Shown piece by piece: positions 26,486 through 36,184 of a stretch of DNA of 64,000 nucleotides (positions are counted from its first letter, which is position 1; every line of letters begins with the position of its first letter). Source of the DNA: Afipia carboxidovorans OM5 (lineage in GTDB: Bacteria > Pseudomonadota > Alphaproteobacteria > Rhizobiales > Xanthobacteraceae). The position numbers and the translations under genes were made by a program. The stretch lies in NCBI RefSeq assembly GCF_000218565.1, contig NC_015684.1, positions 2,790,001 to 2,854,000 on the forward strand, written 5' to 3'. The notes under the pieces were generated by a model. It made no database searches, had not been told where the DNA came from, and worked only from the letters and a program-made list of their open reading frames with translations.

Positions 26486-27679
26486 TCACACCGCCTTCTT
26501 CAGCGCGTCGGCGAGGTCGGTCTTCTCCCAGGAGAAGCCGCCATCGGCGTCCGGCTCGCGGCCGAAATGGCCATAGGCAGCGGTGCGGGCGTAGATCGGC
26601 TTGTTGAGGCCAAGGTGCTTGCGAATGCCGCGCGGCGTGAGGTCCATCGACTGCGCCACCGCGCTCTCGAGCTTGTCTTCGGACACCTTGCCGGTGCCGT
26701 GGGTGTCGACATAGATCGACAGCGGCCGCGCGACGCCGATCGCGTAAGCAAGCTGCAGCGTGCATTTGTCGGCGAGGCCCGCCGCAACAACGTTCTTGGC
26801 GAGATAGCGCGCAGCATACGCAGCCGAGCGGTCGACCTTGGTCGAGTCCTTGCCGGAGAACGCGCCGCCGCCATGCGGGGCCGCACCGCCGTAGGTGTCG
26901 ACGATGATCTTGCGGCCGGTGAGGCCGGTGTCGCCGTCAGGTCCGCCGATGTAGAACTTGCCGGTGGGGTTGATGTGCCAGACGGTCTTGTCGGTGATCC
27001 AGCCCTGCGGCAGCGCCTTGCGCACATACGGCTCGACGCGCTCGCGCACCTGGTTCGAGGTCATGTCCTCGACGAGATGCTGGTGGGAAACGACGATCTC
27101 GCGGGCGCCGACCGGCTTGCCGTTCTCGTACTGCACCGTGACCTGGCTCTTGGAGTCGGGGCCGAGCACCTTCTCGATGCCGGCATGGCGGGCTTCCGAA
27201 ATCAGCCGCAGGATCTTGTGGGCGTAGTGCAGCGGCGCGGGCATCAGCTCCGGCGTCTCGTTGGTGGCGTAGCCGAACATGATGCCCTGGTCGCCCGCAC
27301 CCTCTTCGCGGTTGGTGCCGGGCTGCATCGCATCGACGCCCTGTGCGATGTCGGCGGACTGCTCGTGCAGCAGAATATCGATATCGACGGTCTTCCAGTG
27401 GAAGCCGTCCTGCTCGTAGCCGATGTCCTTGATCGCGGCGCGGATCACGGCATCGAGCTGCTCCTTCGGAATCGCGGGGCCACGGGTCTCGCCGGCGATG
27501 ACGACCTTGTTGGTGGTGGCGAGCGTCTCGCAGGCGGCGCGGATCGCCCACGGGTCGATCCCGGCCTTCGGGCCTTCGCGGAAGAACAGATCGACGATTT
27601 CGTCCGAGATGCGGTCGCAGACTTTGTCCGGATGGCCTTCGGAGACAGACTCAGAGGTGAACAGGTAAGACGCGCGCAT
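26486..27679 (-). CDS. metK: S-adenosylmethionine synthase
   Basis: A 397-residue enzyme forming SAM from methionine and ATP. FTSESVSEGHPDKVCDRISD carries the ATP-site histidine, GAGDQGIMFGYA is the family signature 1, and GGGAFSGKDSTKVDRSAAY signature 2. Only 53 bp separates it from the upstream helix-turn-helix methyltransferase gene on the same strand, and ahcY follows, so SAM making, SAM use and SAH removal are collinear. The short leader shows no match to SAM-II or SAM/SAH riboswitch cores that I know. Confidence 0.97.
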   Translation of the reverse strand: MRASYLFTSESVSEGHPDKVCDRISDEIVDLFFREGPKAGIDPWAIRAACETLATTNKVVIAGETRGPAIPKEQLDAVIRAAIKDIGYEQDGFHWKTVDIDILLHEQSADIAQGVDAMQPGTNREEGAGDQGIMFGYATNETPELMPAPLHYAHKILRLISEARHAGIEKVLGPDSKSQVTVQYENGKPVGAREIVVSHQHLVEDMTSNQVRERVEPYVRKALPQGWITDKTVWHINPTGKFYIGGPDGDTGLTGRKIIVDTYGGAAPHGGGAFSGKDSTKVDRSAAYAARYLAKNVVAAGLADKCTLQLAYAIGVARPLSIYVDTHGTGKVSEDKLESAVAQSMDLTPRGIRKHLGLNKPIYARTAAYGHFGREPDADGGFSWEKTDLADALKKAV

Positions 27680-27732
27680 CTTGGATTCCTTCGGTTTTAG
27701 CTGCGTGTGTTTGAGAAATTCCGTTCAAGGCG

Positions 27733-29076
27733 TCAATCGCGGCGCCGCGAAATGACGTAAGATTCATCGTAAAACCACAGTCCGTTGTGCCTGCGCAGCA
27801 CCTCGCGCGTGGCGTCGAGATAGCGGCCGCTGGCGGTGATCCCGGCAAGGCGTTCGTCTTCGATCTGGGCGACATAGACCGCCGCGTTCCAGGCCGCGAA
27901 GGCGGTCGAGGAGCCGATCGCGCCGGTAACCTCGTTGGGCAGGGCTTCCATATCATACCGGAAGATCGAGCGGTTATCGGCATAGGCGTTAAAGTTGAGC
28001 TCGCGCCCGGCGGAGCCGAGCTCGTATTTCACCGCGCGCAGCACCTCATGGCGGCTGACCGAGAACGGGTTCTCGTCCGGCCAGATCGACTGGATGATCT
28101 CCATCCCCGGATCGTGGCCGTGGGAATGGATGCCGATCAGCCGTCCGCCCGGCCGCAGCGAGCGGGCGAGCGGGCCGATGATGCGCTTGGCGCGGAAATT
28201 CAGCGACGACTTCGCACGGTAAGGCTGCGAGGCGATGACGAGGTCGAAATTCGCCTCCACCTTGCCCGCGCGCGGGATCACGCTATCCAGCATGAAGCGA
28301 TGGTCGTTGCGGTAGATCACGATGGCGACCGGCCGCTCATAGACCGGCATGCCCGAGCGCTCGGAGATGCTGGCGCGCCAGTTCTCTTCCAGGAACGGCT
28401 CAAGCTCGCCGATCTGCGCCTCGAACTCGCCGGACGACGAGCCGGTCAGCACTACTTCTTTCCAGATCGTCGCGGCGGCGGCCGCCGCCGACTTCGGCGT
28501 CAGCCACGGCGCCTCGGCATAGTTCATGTTGGTCAGCACGAACACGGTCGCCGGATGCTCGAACAACCGATCCGGCACCTTGTCGAGGGTGAGCTTGACG
28601 TCCTCGAAGCTGATCTCCTTGCCGGCGATATAGAACGGCATGTGCGGAAAGCGGTTATGCATCGACCGCATCACGCGCGAGAGCACGGTGCCGTCGCCCA
28701 CCCCGGCGTCAAACACGCGCAAAGCGGGTGGGCTGGGATGAATACTCCCAAGCTCCAGCGCGACGCGTTGGGCAATGACGCGCTTCTCGCTGCAGGTGTG
28801 GACGAACAGCAGATATTTCTGCCGGTTCTCGAAGAAGCGGAAATTGCCGGCCGGGTCGCGCCGCTCGATCGGCGGCTCCGGCAGCCGCCGCGCCGGGGTG
28901 CCGTCAGCCATGAACGCCCGAATTCGCTCCAGCGTATCGACGGTAATGCGCTTGCCTTCGCGCAGCCGCGTGACGAGCTTGCCGTCATTCACGGCCCGCC
29001 GCCCAAAGGTCGATTCCGCGAGCCCTGCCTCGCGGCAATAGTCTGAAATCTCAGCCAAAAGGGCTTCGTTCTTCAT
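27733..29076 (-). CDS. helix-turn-helix domain fused to a SAM-dependent methyltransferase
   Basis: A 447-residue protein. Residues 1-57 form a DNA-binding-like helical domain (ESTFGRRAVNDGKLVTRLRE followed by TVDTLERIRAFM), the pattern of short XRE-like domains in Rhizobiales. A linker of about 25 residues leads to a class I methyltransferase domain with motif I RVFDAGVGDGTVL near residue 120 and later VFVLTNMNYAEAPW and FDLVIASQPYRAKSS. The C-terminal third adds SLRPGGRLIGIHSHGHDPGM. I do not know the substrate. Linkage to metK and ahcY suggests either a SAM-responsive regulator or a dedicated methylation step; neither is shown. Confidence 0.75.
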   Translation of the reverse strand: MKNEALLAEISDYCREAGLAESTFGRRAVNDGKLVTRLREGKRITVDTLERIRAFMADGTPARRLPEPPIERRDPAGNFRFFENRQKYLLFVHTCSEKRVIAQRVALELGSIHPSPPALRVFDAGVGDGTVLSRVMRSMHNRFPHMPFYIAGKEISFEDVKLTLDKVPDRLFEHPATVFVLTNMNYAEAPWLTPKSAAAAAATIWKEVVLTGSSSGEFEAQIGELEPFLEENWRASISERSGMPVYERPVAIVIYRNDHRFMLDSVIPRAGKVEANFDLVIASQPYRAKSSLNFRAKRIIGPLARSLRPGGRLIGIHSHGHDPGMEIIQSIWPDENPFSVSRHEVLRAVKYELGSAGRELNFNAYADNRSIFRYDMEALPNEVTGAIGSSTAFAAWNAAVYVAQIEDERLAGITASGRYLDATREVLRRHNGLWFYDESYVISRRRD

Positions 29077-29383
29077 GGAACCTTGGGGACGAAGGGGTGG
29101 GCAGGAGGATATTGGCTAAGCTTGCTACCATTATCTGCCCATAGACGAAACCCGGCCAGCCAAGATTCTTTGGGAGATCACGGTTTTTCAGGACAGGATC
29201 GCAAGGGTGGGCACAGCATTCGCGGAGCTGGACGGCAGGTCAGCGCCCACCCCTCACGGCTGCTGCTTTTGGTGACCGCCCGCGCCTGCTCGCACCGCCT
29301 TTCCGGCGGCACACAGCACAAAGGCCCTGTCGATCGAACCGAAGCCTGTGCCGCTTCGGCATGAGGCCACGAACGCCCGGCGC
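29077..29383. other. intergenic stretch with a GGGTGGGC/GCCCACCC stem, no gene seen
   Basis: This 307 bp gap lies between the stop of one minus-strand methyltransferase and the start of the next. It holds an 8 bp perfect inverted repeat (GGGTGGGC ... GCCCACCC, about 29206-29253) and a small TGCCGCTTCGGCA hairpin near 29350. Short open frames here have no convincing start or composition. No SRP, 6S or tRNA core motif was found. Confidence 0.4.
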
Positions 29384-30316
29384 TTATGGCTCCAACGCGA
29401 CCCGTAACCCCTCGTCGCCTTCAACATGAACGTATCGCGACCCGATGGGCCGGCCGCGACCACTGGCGACCGTGACAATGTCTTCCAGGGGAGCGGCACG
29501 CGCGTCCGCTTCAGGACGGGACAAGATAAGATCGGCGTGGAACAGCCCCTCCGATTCAAGACCGGTCGCGTCAATGCCAAGGGCCGCCAAAGTGGCCAGG
29601 GTGTTTTCAAATTCCTCCGCATCATGGAAGCGACGCTGGATGAACGTCGCACCGGCAAGGCGCTCGGTCACAAAACCACGCTTTGCGAATGTCGCCGCCA
29701 AAGGTTCAAATGGAAACATCCGCAACACGAAGGAGATGATCCACGGATGCCTCTCGGTCGCGTCGAGAATCTTGCCGAACGTCTTCTCGGTCACATAGCC
29801 GATGCAGCCTGTTGACATGATAACGTCAGCGGAACGGACAATACGCGCGTCCTCGACCGATAGATCACCCGTTTCAAGATCCGCGACAACGCCCTGCTCG
29901 AGAAGGCCGACGCCCGTCGCATACCTGATCGCGGGAGCCGATATGTCGAGCCCGATAAAGCGAGCCAGACCGACATCAGGCCAGGCCGCATAAAAATTGC
30001 GATCAAGCTCGACCAGAGTTTCCGAACTGACCGCCCGTATCTCGCGCCGGGCATAGCGATGACGCAGGCCGGTGAACGTCAAAGGAAATCGATGCACTGC
30101 GGCATTGATGCCGTATGAACAACCGACATCAAGCACAGTCGGCTTAACACCAGTCATCGAAGCTTTGGCTGACAGAATTTGACGCACGACCGGCTCAGCC
30201 ACATCCGGGATCATATAATCCAGGTCTCCGAGGGCAGAGAAATAGGCTCTTGGATCGTCCAAACCATAAATTTCGTCGAAAACAGCTTTCGCGCGATTGA
30301 TGTGTAAAAAATCCAT
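29384..30316 (-). CDS. class I SAM-dependent methyltransferase, unknown substrate
   Basis: Starting at ATG 30316 (MDFLHINRAKAVFDEIYG) the protein has 310 residues. Motif I is TVLDVGCSYGINAAV, an acidic FIGLDISAPAIRYATG follows, and SADVIMSTGCIGYVTEK corresponds to motif IV. A TTG two codons upstream (30322) has an ideal GGAGG 7 nt before it and may be the true start; ATG 30421 is a longer option. The fold is clear and the substrate is not. It is the second methyltransferase upstream of metK, separated from the HTH-fused one by 307 bp. Confidence 0.75.
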   Translation of the reverse strand: MDFLHINRAKAVFDEIYGLDDPRAYFSALGDLDYMIPDVAEPVVRQILSAKASMTGVKPTVLDVGCSYGINAAVHRFPLTFTGLRHRYARREIRAVSSETLVELDRNFYAAWPDVGLARFIGLDISAPAIRYATGVGLLEQGVVADLETGDLSVEDARIVRSADVIMSTGCIGYVTEKTFGKILDATERHPWIISFVLRMFPFEPLAATFAKRGFVTERLAGATFIQRRFHDAEEFENTLATLAALGIDATGLESEGLFHADLILSRPEADARAAPLEDIVTVASGRGRPIGSRYVHVEGDEGLRVALEP

Positions 30317-30493
30317 CCGCAACCCAACACCTCCGTTTCGATTCAGCAAGCCGATAGCCCTTGCTTGGGTGAGTACACGCTCGCTTATCGCAGATGTTGG
30401 CCGGTACATAAACCCGTGCATTTTTCGATTTTGTTTTCAAATCGAAGCGCGACATGGGACGTCATCGATGACATCCGGGATTGTGCTGACGGA

Positions 30494-31675
30494 TCAGTGT
30501 TCCGCGCGGGAATTGTTCGGATCGCGGACCGCTTCAATGGTTTCGAACTCGGCGTTCACGATCTCCTCGCCGCGGCGCTCGACCTTGCGCAGATAGATGT
30601 TCTGCACCGGTTCGCGACTCTTCTCATCGATCACGACACGCCCGCGCGGGCTTTTCAGCGACAGGCCCTTCATTGCCTTGAGAAGCGCCTCGCCGCCCGT
30701 GTCGCCTTCGCGTGCACGCAGCGCCTCGCAAATGATCCGCATGCCGTCATAGCCGCTCACGGCCATCGCGCCGGGCGTCTCGTCATAGGCCGCACGATAG
30801 GCCTCGACGAACGACCGGTTCACCCGTGACGGATGTGCCGCGGAATAGAAATGCGCGGTGATGATGCCGAGCGCGGAAGGCCCCAGCGCCGCGAGCGTGG
30901 CGTCGTCGGTGAGATCGCCGGTCGCGATCACCTTGACGCCCGCCTCCCGCAGTTTCTGCGCAGCGATGGCGTCCAGCACTTCGTGCACCTGCCATGGCGC
31001 AACATACACGAATAGCGCCTCGGGCTTTGCCTGCGCGATCTGCGCCAGCGCCGGTCCGAACGCCGGCTCCTCAAGGGAGATCTTGAATTCGTCAGCGATC
31101 TCGCCACCCTGCGCGATGAACGCCTTGCTGAATTCATGCAGCGCATCGCTGCCGGGCGCGAAGTCGGAGATCAACGCCATCACATTGCGGATGCCGTGTT
31201 TCGCCGCCCAGGTGCCGAGCGTCGCGGCGGACTGCGCCAGCGTTGCGCCCGAGCGCACGATGTAAGGCGAACGCGTCGTGACGAGCGAAGTCTGCGCACC
31301 CATTACAACGGCCGGAATCTGTGCATCGGTCGCAAACGGCGCGGCAACAGCAGCGGCCGGCGAGGTGCCGAAGCCCGCGAGTACGTTGACCTTGTCCTCT
31401 TCGATGAGGCTCTTCACTGCAACGCGCGTCTGGTCGGGATTGCCCTCGTCGTCGCGCACCATCACCTCGATGCGCGTGCCCTCGACGGTGTCGCCGTTCT
31501 GCTCGAGATAGAGCCGCATCGCGTTGTCGATCTGTCGGCCGACCTCGGCCAGTTGTCCGGACAGCGGCAGCACGAGACCAACCTTCAACGTCTCGGCCGC
31601 GGCCATCACCGGCTGCGCCGCGATCCACAAGGCACCGAGCACAACGAAAAGAAAATGCCGCCGCGCCGGTGCCAT
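30494..31675 (-). CDS. periplasmic binding protein, branched-chain amino acid (LivJ) type
   Basis: A 393-residue protein. The signal peptide runs to the AMAAAE region near residue 27, then comes a type I periplasmic binding fold starting TLKVGLVLPLSGQLAEVGRQ, with VKSLIEEDKVNVLAGFGTSP and a C-terminal lobe ending before VVIDEKSREPVQNIYLRKVE. Such proteins feed ABC permeases for amino acids, amides or similar ligands. No permease or ATPase genes are adjacent, so it is an orphan. It follows purU by only 6 bp, suggesting co-transcription. Confidence 0.85.
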   Translation of the reverse strand: MAPARRHFLFVVLGALWIAAQPVMAAAETLKVGLVLPLSGQLAEVGRQIDNAMRLYLEQNGDTVEGTRIEVMVRDDEGNPDQTRVAVKSLIEEDKVNVLAGFGTSPAAAVAAPFATDAQIPAVVMGAQTSLVTTRSPYIVRSGATLAQSAATLGTWAAKHGIRNVMALISDFAPGSDALHEFSKAFIAQGGEIADEFKISLEEPAFGPALAQIAQAKPEALFVYVAPWQVHEVLDAIAAQKLREAGVKVIATGDLTDDATLAALGPSALGIITAHFYSAAHPSRVNRSFVEAYRAAYDETPGAMAVSGYDGMRIICEALRAREGDTGGEALLKAMKGLSLKSPRGRVVIDEKSREPVQNIYLRKVERRGEEIVNAEFETIEAVRDPNNSRAEH

Positions 31676-31681
31676 GGTCGC

Positions 31682-32545
31682 TCAGTCCTTGAACACGACC
31701 GTCTTGCGGCCGTTGAGGATCACCCGATCCTCGAGATGATAGCGCAACGCCCGCGCCAGCACCTGCCGTTCGATATCGGCGCCCTTGCGCACCAGAATTT
31801 CCGGCGGATCGCGATGGCTGATGCGCTCGACGTCCTGCTCGATGATCGGACCCTCGTCGAGATCGCCGGTGACGTAATGCGCGGTCGCGCCGATCAGCTT
31901 GACGCCGCGCGCATGCGCCTGGTGGTAGGGTTTTGCACCCTTAAAGCCCGGCAGGAACGAGTGGTGAATGTTGATACAGCGGCCGGAGAGCTTTGCGGCG
32001 AGATCGTCGGACAGCACCTGCATGTAGCGCGCGAGCACGACGAGATCGGTTTTCGTCTCCTGCACCAGTTGCCAGATCTGCGCTTCCTGCTCGGCCTTGG
32101 TCTCGCGCGTGATCGGCAGATAGTGGAACGGGATGTCGCCGAACTCGATGCCCTCATAGGTCTCGCGCGGATGGTTGGAGACGATCGCGGTCGGCACCAT
32201 CGGCAGATCGGTGTAGCGCCAGCGATAAAGCAGATCGGCGAGGCAGTGCGTCGACTTCGACACCAGCAGCATGACGCGCTGGTGCTGGCCCCGCTCGCGC
32301 AACTGCCAGACCATGCCGAACGGCACCGCGATGGCGCCGAAGCCGCCGCGCAGCGTCGCAAGATCGGAGGAGCCGTCCACCGTGTTGAACGTCACCCGCA
32401 TGAAGAACTTGCCGGTCTCGGTGTCGTCGAACTGCTGGGCGTCGAGGATGTTCTGTCCGCTCGCGAACAGAAAGGTCGACACCGCCGACACGATGCCGGG
32501 GCGATTGTCACAGGAAAGCGTCAGAACGAATTGCTGGGCAGGCAT
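31682..32545 (-). CDS. purU: formyltetrahydrofolate deformylase
   Basis: A 287-residue protein: an N-terminal ACT domain (about 5-80, QQFVLTLSCDNRPGIVSAVS) and a C-terminal formyltransferase-fold hydrolase with CINIHHSFLPGFKGAKPYHQ and KLIGATAHYVTGDLDEGPII. These contain the catalytic Asn-His-Asp set of PurU. It hydrolyses 10-formyl-THF to formate and THF, balancing one-carbon pools. ATG 32545 is the family start. The formate made here is a possible substrate for the formate dehydrogenase encoded 30 kb away, with no direct link in sequence. Confidence 0.93.
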   Translation of the reverse strand: MPAQQFVLTLSCDNRPGIVSAVSTFLFASGQNILDAQQFDDTETGKFFMRVTFNTVDGSSDLATLRGGFGAIAVPFGMVWQLRERGQHQRVMLLVSKSTHCLADLLYRWRYTDLPMVPTAIVSNHPRETYEGIEFGDIPFHYLPITRETKAEQEAQIWQLVQETKTDLVVLARYMQVLSDDLAAKLSGRCINIHHSFLPGFKGAKPYHQAHARGVKLIGATAHYVTGDLDEGPIIEQDVERISHRDPPEILVRKGADIERQVLARALRYHLEDRVILNGRKTVVFKD

Positions 32546-32878
32546 GGAGGGATGGCTTCCGGAGTGTTGGGGTCGAAAACGGCCCTGCTCTAGCACTCCG
32601 CCTTTCGCCGCGCCAATGCTGTCCGCGTCAACATTGCCAATATGATGAAAGCTGGCGCCAAGCGGTATTTCGATCCGAACCGGGCACCCGCTCGGCCAGT
32701 GGACGGAAGGCCGCCCCGCAGGCGGGATTCACCGCCCCTGTAAAGGGGTCTGCGGCGATTGGACTGTGGAGAGCGCGGCGAATCCACAACCCACTGGCGG
32801 ACAGCGGCCGAACGATTTGGCACCCTACGCGTTGAGGTGAGACGGGAAGCTAGGGACGGGCAGTCAAGGAGAGGCATC

Positions 32879-33085
32879 ATGACCTCCGCCGAATCCGCCG
32901 TTGAAACGGTCAAGGTCGATACGTTCGACGAACAGCTCCGGCAGGCGCGCGCGCTGGTCGGCGAAGGCCGCAGGCTTCTCCACATGGCGAACCGCAATCT
33001 GCGCACCGGCAACATTCTGGTCCGCCGCAGCCACCAGCGCCTCACCGACACTGAAGCCTTTTTCCGCAGGACACTGGAGCGCTGA
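32879..33085 (+). CDS. small basic helical protein, unknown function
   Basis: A 68-residue protein starting at ATG 32879, with AAGGAGAGG about 5 nt before it. The sequence (FDEQLRQARALVGEGRRLLH and LVRRSHQRLTDTEAFFRRTL) is Arg/Gln/Leu-rich and probably helical or coiled coil. I recognise no family. The strong ribosome-binding site and isolated position between divergent genes support a real gene. The 330 bp before it holds no other visible gene. Confidence 0.6.
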   Translation: MTSAESAVETVKVDTFDEQLRQARALVGEGRRLLHMANRNLRTGNILVRRSHQRLTDTEAFFRRTLER

Positions 33086-33104
33086 GAGCAGATTGCTTTC
33101 TGCC

Positions 33105-33172
33105 GCGTCATTGCGAGCGAAGCAACGGCTGCCTGCTCCCTCGCCCCGTTCTTACGGGGAGAGGTGAAGAGA
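33105..33172. repeat. composite intergenic repeat
   Basis: Starts CGTCATTGCGAGCGAAGCAA (the family at 4414), then switches to CTCCCTCGCCCCGTTCTTAC ggggagaggtgaagag (half of the family at 22244). It is a junction of two repeat families between a small plus-strand gene and the end of ppc. Confidence 0.6.
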
Positions 33173-33210
33173 AACGCCCGCCTGCGAGTAACCAACCCCA
33201 GCCGTCAGAC

Positions 33211-36042
33211 TCAACCGCTATTGCGCAGGCCCGCCGAGATGCCGTTGATGGTGATCTGGATGCCGCGCAGCACCTGCGGGTCCTCGTTCTTGGCGCGGTG
33301 CGCCTTGAGAAACTCGACCTGCACGTGGTTGAGCGGATCGAGATACGGGAAACGGTGGCGGATCGAGCGCTCCAAGAGCGGGTTGTGCCCGAGCAGCCGC
33401 TCCTGATCCATGATCTTCAGCAGCCAGTTGATCGAGCTCTGCCACTCGGCGCGGATGCGCTGGAAGATGGTGTCGCGCAGTGTCTTGTCCGGAACCAGAT
33501 CGGCGTAGCGCGAGGCGACGGCGATGCTGCTCTTCGAGAGCACCATATCCATGTTCGACAGCAGCATGCGGAAGAACGGCCACTCGCGATAAAGTTCGCG
33601 CAGGAAGTCGAGGCCCTTGTCCGGATTCTTGCCCAGCCATTCGGTGACGGCGCTGCCGAAGCCATACCAGCCCGGCAGCATCAACCGGCACTGCGCCCAT
33701 GAGAACACCCACGGGATCGCTCGGAGATTCTCGATCCGCTTGGCCTTGCTGCGCGAGGATGGACGGCTGCCGATATTGAGCGTCGAGATTTCGTTGATGA
33801 CGGTCGAGGCCCAGAAATAATCCTCGAAACCTTCGGTCTCGTAGACGAGGCCGCGATAGGACGCGAAGGCAAGCGCGGAGAGCTCTTCCATCGCCGCAAG
33901 ATATTCCTCGCGCGGCGCAGAGTGCTGCGGCTGGAGCAGGCTTGCTTCGAGCGTCGCGGCGGCGAGAATTTCGAGGTTCTGCCGCCCAACTTCCGGGTTG
34001 GAATATTTCGACGAAATGATTTCGCCCTGTTCGGTCAGGCGAATCTGTCCGTTTACCGCGCCGCCCGGCTGCGCCAGCACCGCCTCGTAGCTCGGACCGC
34101 CACCGCGGCCGACCGAGCCGCCGCGGCCATGGAACAGCCGCAGCCGCACGTTCTGCTTGGCGAATACATCGACGAGGCTGATTTCGGCCTTGTAAAGCTC
34201 CCAGCCGGAGGTGACGAAGCCGCCGTCCTTGTTGCTGTCGGAATAGCCGAGCATCACTTCCTGCAGGCCGCCGCGGCTGTCGACCAGGCGGCGATATTCC
34301 GGCAGCGACAGCGCGCGATCCATGATGCCCGCGCAGTTGCGCAGATCCTCGATGGTCTCGAACAGCGGCACGAGATTGATGTGACTCCGGCCGTTCGGGT
34401 CGATCAGGCCGGCTTCCTTGAGCAGCACCGCGATTTCGAGAATGTCGGAAATGCCTTCCGCCATTGACACGATGCTCTGGCGGATCACCTTCCGCCCGAA
34501 CTGCGCATGCGCCTCGGCGGCGGCGCGCAGCACGTCGAGTTCGCTTGTCGTCTCCTCGCTGTAGCTGACGAACGGCGAGATCAGCGGCCGCACGGTTTTG
34601 AGTTCGCGCGCCAGCAGCTTGCAGCGCTCCTCTTCCGACAGCGAGAGATAGTCGGTGCCCGACGCCGCGACCTCGAACAGTTCCGCGATGGTGCGCTCAT
34701 GCACGGCGGAGTTCTGCCGCAGATCGAGGCTCGCGAGGTGGAAGCCGAAGCAATCGACCGCGCGACGCAGACGGCGCAGCCGTCCCCGCGCGATCACGCG
34801 CGAGCCATTCTCCACGAGCGAGCGATGGATGATGTCGAGATCGTCGCTGAAGGCTTCAACGTTCGGATACGGATCGACCTCGTCGACAGGGCGGCCGACG
34901 GTGTCGACGTCGAGCCCCCGCGCGGTCGCCTTGAGCCGCGCATAGATGCCGTTGACCGCACGGCGATAGGGCTCACGATCGCGATGGACCGACACGTCCG
35001 GCGAGCGCTCGCACAGCGTCTTCAACTCCTGCGAGATTTTAACCAGCGGCACCGCGAGCGACAGCTCGCCGTAGAGCTGCTGCAGTTCCTCGATATAGAA
35101 ATTCATCACCCGCTCGCACTGCATCTGCAGCGTACCGCGCAGCACGTCGGCAGTAACGAACGGATTGCCGTCGCGGTCGCCGCCGATCCAGCTTCCCATC
35201 CGCAGGAAGGAAGCAAGCTCGTCGTCATCGTCGTCTTCGGGCGTGAGGCGGTCTTCCAAGAGGTTGATGAGGCGCGGCAACTGCTTGAGGAAGGTGTAGT
35301 CGTAGAACGACAGGCCGTTCTGCACCTCGTCGAGCACGGTGAGCTTGGTCCGGCGCAGCAGGTTGGTCTGCCACAGCGTGGCGACGCAGCGGCGCAACTG
35401 CTCGTCGTTCTCGGCGAGTTCTTCCGACGTCATCTGCGTACGGTCGCGATCCGCGAGCAGTTCGGCGATTTCCATTTCACGGTCGATGGTGCTCTTGCGG
35501 CGCACTTCGGTCGGATGCGCCGTCAGCACCGGGCTCACCAGCGCATCGTTGAAGAAGTCGCGCAACTGCTCCTTCGAGAAACCGGCGTCGCAGGCGCGAT
35601 CGACAGTGCCCGCAAGCGTCGTCGCCGCGGTCGCGAGTCCCGCGTCGCTGTGGTTGCGGGTCTGGCGGATGTGGTTCTGGTCCTCGGCGATGTTGGCGAG
35701 GTGCGAGAAATAGCTGAAGGCGCGGACGATGCGCACGGTCTCGGCGATCGAGCGGCCGTTGAGCATGGCCTCGAGTTCATGCAGCGCACTGACGTCCTCG
35801 TCACGGTGGAATCGGATCGAGGCCTGGCGGATCGATTCGACGAGATCGAAGACATCGGTGCCTTCATGATCGCGGACGGTGTCACCCAGAATGCGCCCGA
35901 GCAGGCGGATTTCGGCGCGCAACTGCGCGTCCGCCCGCTCCGAGGTCATATCGAGAGGCATGTCGGGGGTCGTCTCAGGGCCTTGAGAGGCCGATTCACC
36001 GGAAACAGGCTTTCGCGCGAAAGCCGAAACGTCTGACGCCAT
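33211..36042 (-). CDS. ppc: phosphoenolpyruvate carboxylase
   Basis: A 943-residue enzyme making oxaloacetate from PEP and bicarbonate. The catalytic His lies in VLTAHPTEVRRKS, GSWIGGDRDGNPFVT is the PEP/metal block, GYSDSNKDGG follows, and FHGRGGSVGRGGGPSYEAV is the mobile catalytic loop. The C-terminus ends LRNSG; E. coli ends QNTG, the inhibitor-linked tail, so allosteric details may differ. Length and start (ATG 36042) are normal. It appears to be transcribed alone. Confidence 0.96.
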   Translation of the reverse strand: MASDVSAFARKPVSGESASQGPETTPDMPLDMTSERADAQLRAEIRLLGRILGDTVRDHEGTDVFDLVESIRQASIRFHRDEDVSALHELEAMLNGRSIAETVRIVRAFSYFSHLANIAEDQNHIRQTRNHSDAGLATAATTLAGTVDRACDAGFSKEQLRDFFNDALVSPVLTAHPTEVRRKSTIDREMEIAELLADRDRTQMTSEELAENDEQLRRCVATLWQTNLLRRTKLTVLDEVQNGLSFYDYTFLKQLPRLINLLEDRLTPEDDDDDELASFLRMGSWIGGDRDGNPFVTADVLRGTLQMQCERVMNFYIEELQQLYGELSLAVPLVKISQELKTLCERSPDVSVHRDREPYRRAVNGIYARLKATARGLDVDTVGRPVDEVDPYPNVEAFSDDLDIIHRSLVENGSRVIARGRLRRLRRAVDCFGFHLASLDLRQNSAVHERTIAELFEVAASGTDYLSLSEEERCKLLARELKTVRPLISPFVSYSEETTSELDVLRAAAEAHAQFGRKVIRQSIVSMAEGISDILEIAVLLKEAGLIDPNGRSHINLVPLFETIEDLRNCAGIMDRALSLPEYRRLVDSRGGLQEVMLGYSDSNKDGGFVTSGWELYKAEISLVDVFAKQNVRLRLFHGRGGSVGRGGGPSYEAVLAQPGGAVNGQIRLTEQGEIISSKYSNPEVGRQNLEILAAATLEASLLQPQHSAPREEYLAAMEELSALAFASYRGLVYETEGFEDYFWASTVINEISTLNIGSRPSSRSKAKRIENLRAIPWVFSWAQCRLMLPGWYGFGSAVTEWLGKNPDKGLDFLRELYREWPFFRMLLSNMDMVLSKSSIAVASRYADLVPDKTLRDTIFQRIRAEWQSSINWLLKIMDQERLLGHNPLLERSIRHRFPYLDPLNHVQVEFLKAHRAKNEDPQVLRGIQITINGISAGLRNSG

Positions 36043-36184
36043 TTACGCGCACTTCCAAAGATTGCTTTCGACTTTCGTCGCAATTTTTAGGTAGCAACGC
36101 AAGGACAGGATGAGGCTTTCGCCCCGATTGCGCACCTGTGAGACGCTCCTGACCGTCGGCGCAGCGCTCCAAGCCGCCCGCGGC

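Noticed and set aside
27680..27732. SAM-binding riboswitch before metK
   Set aside because: The leader is only 53 nt and lacks the conserved cores of SAM-II and SAM/SAH aptamers.
29083..29364. Plus-strand 93-codon frame before the second methyltransferase
   Set aside because: Composition is mixed with no domain, a weak start and overlap with stem-loops; not supportable as a gene.
29077..29383. SRP RNA or 6S RNA in the gap between the two methyltransferase genes
   Set aside because: Stem-loops are present, but the conserved SRP tetraloop/core (AGCAGC plus GGAA context) and the 6S open-complex bubble were not found.
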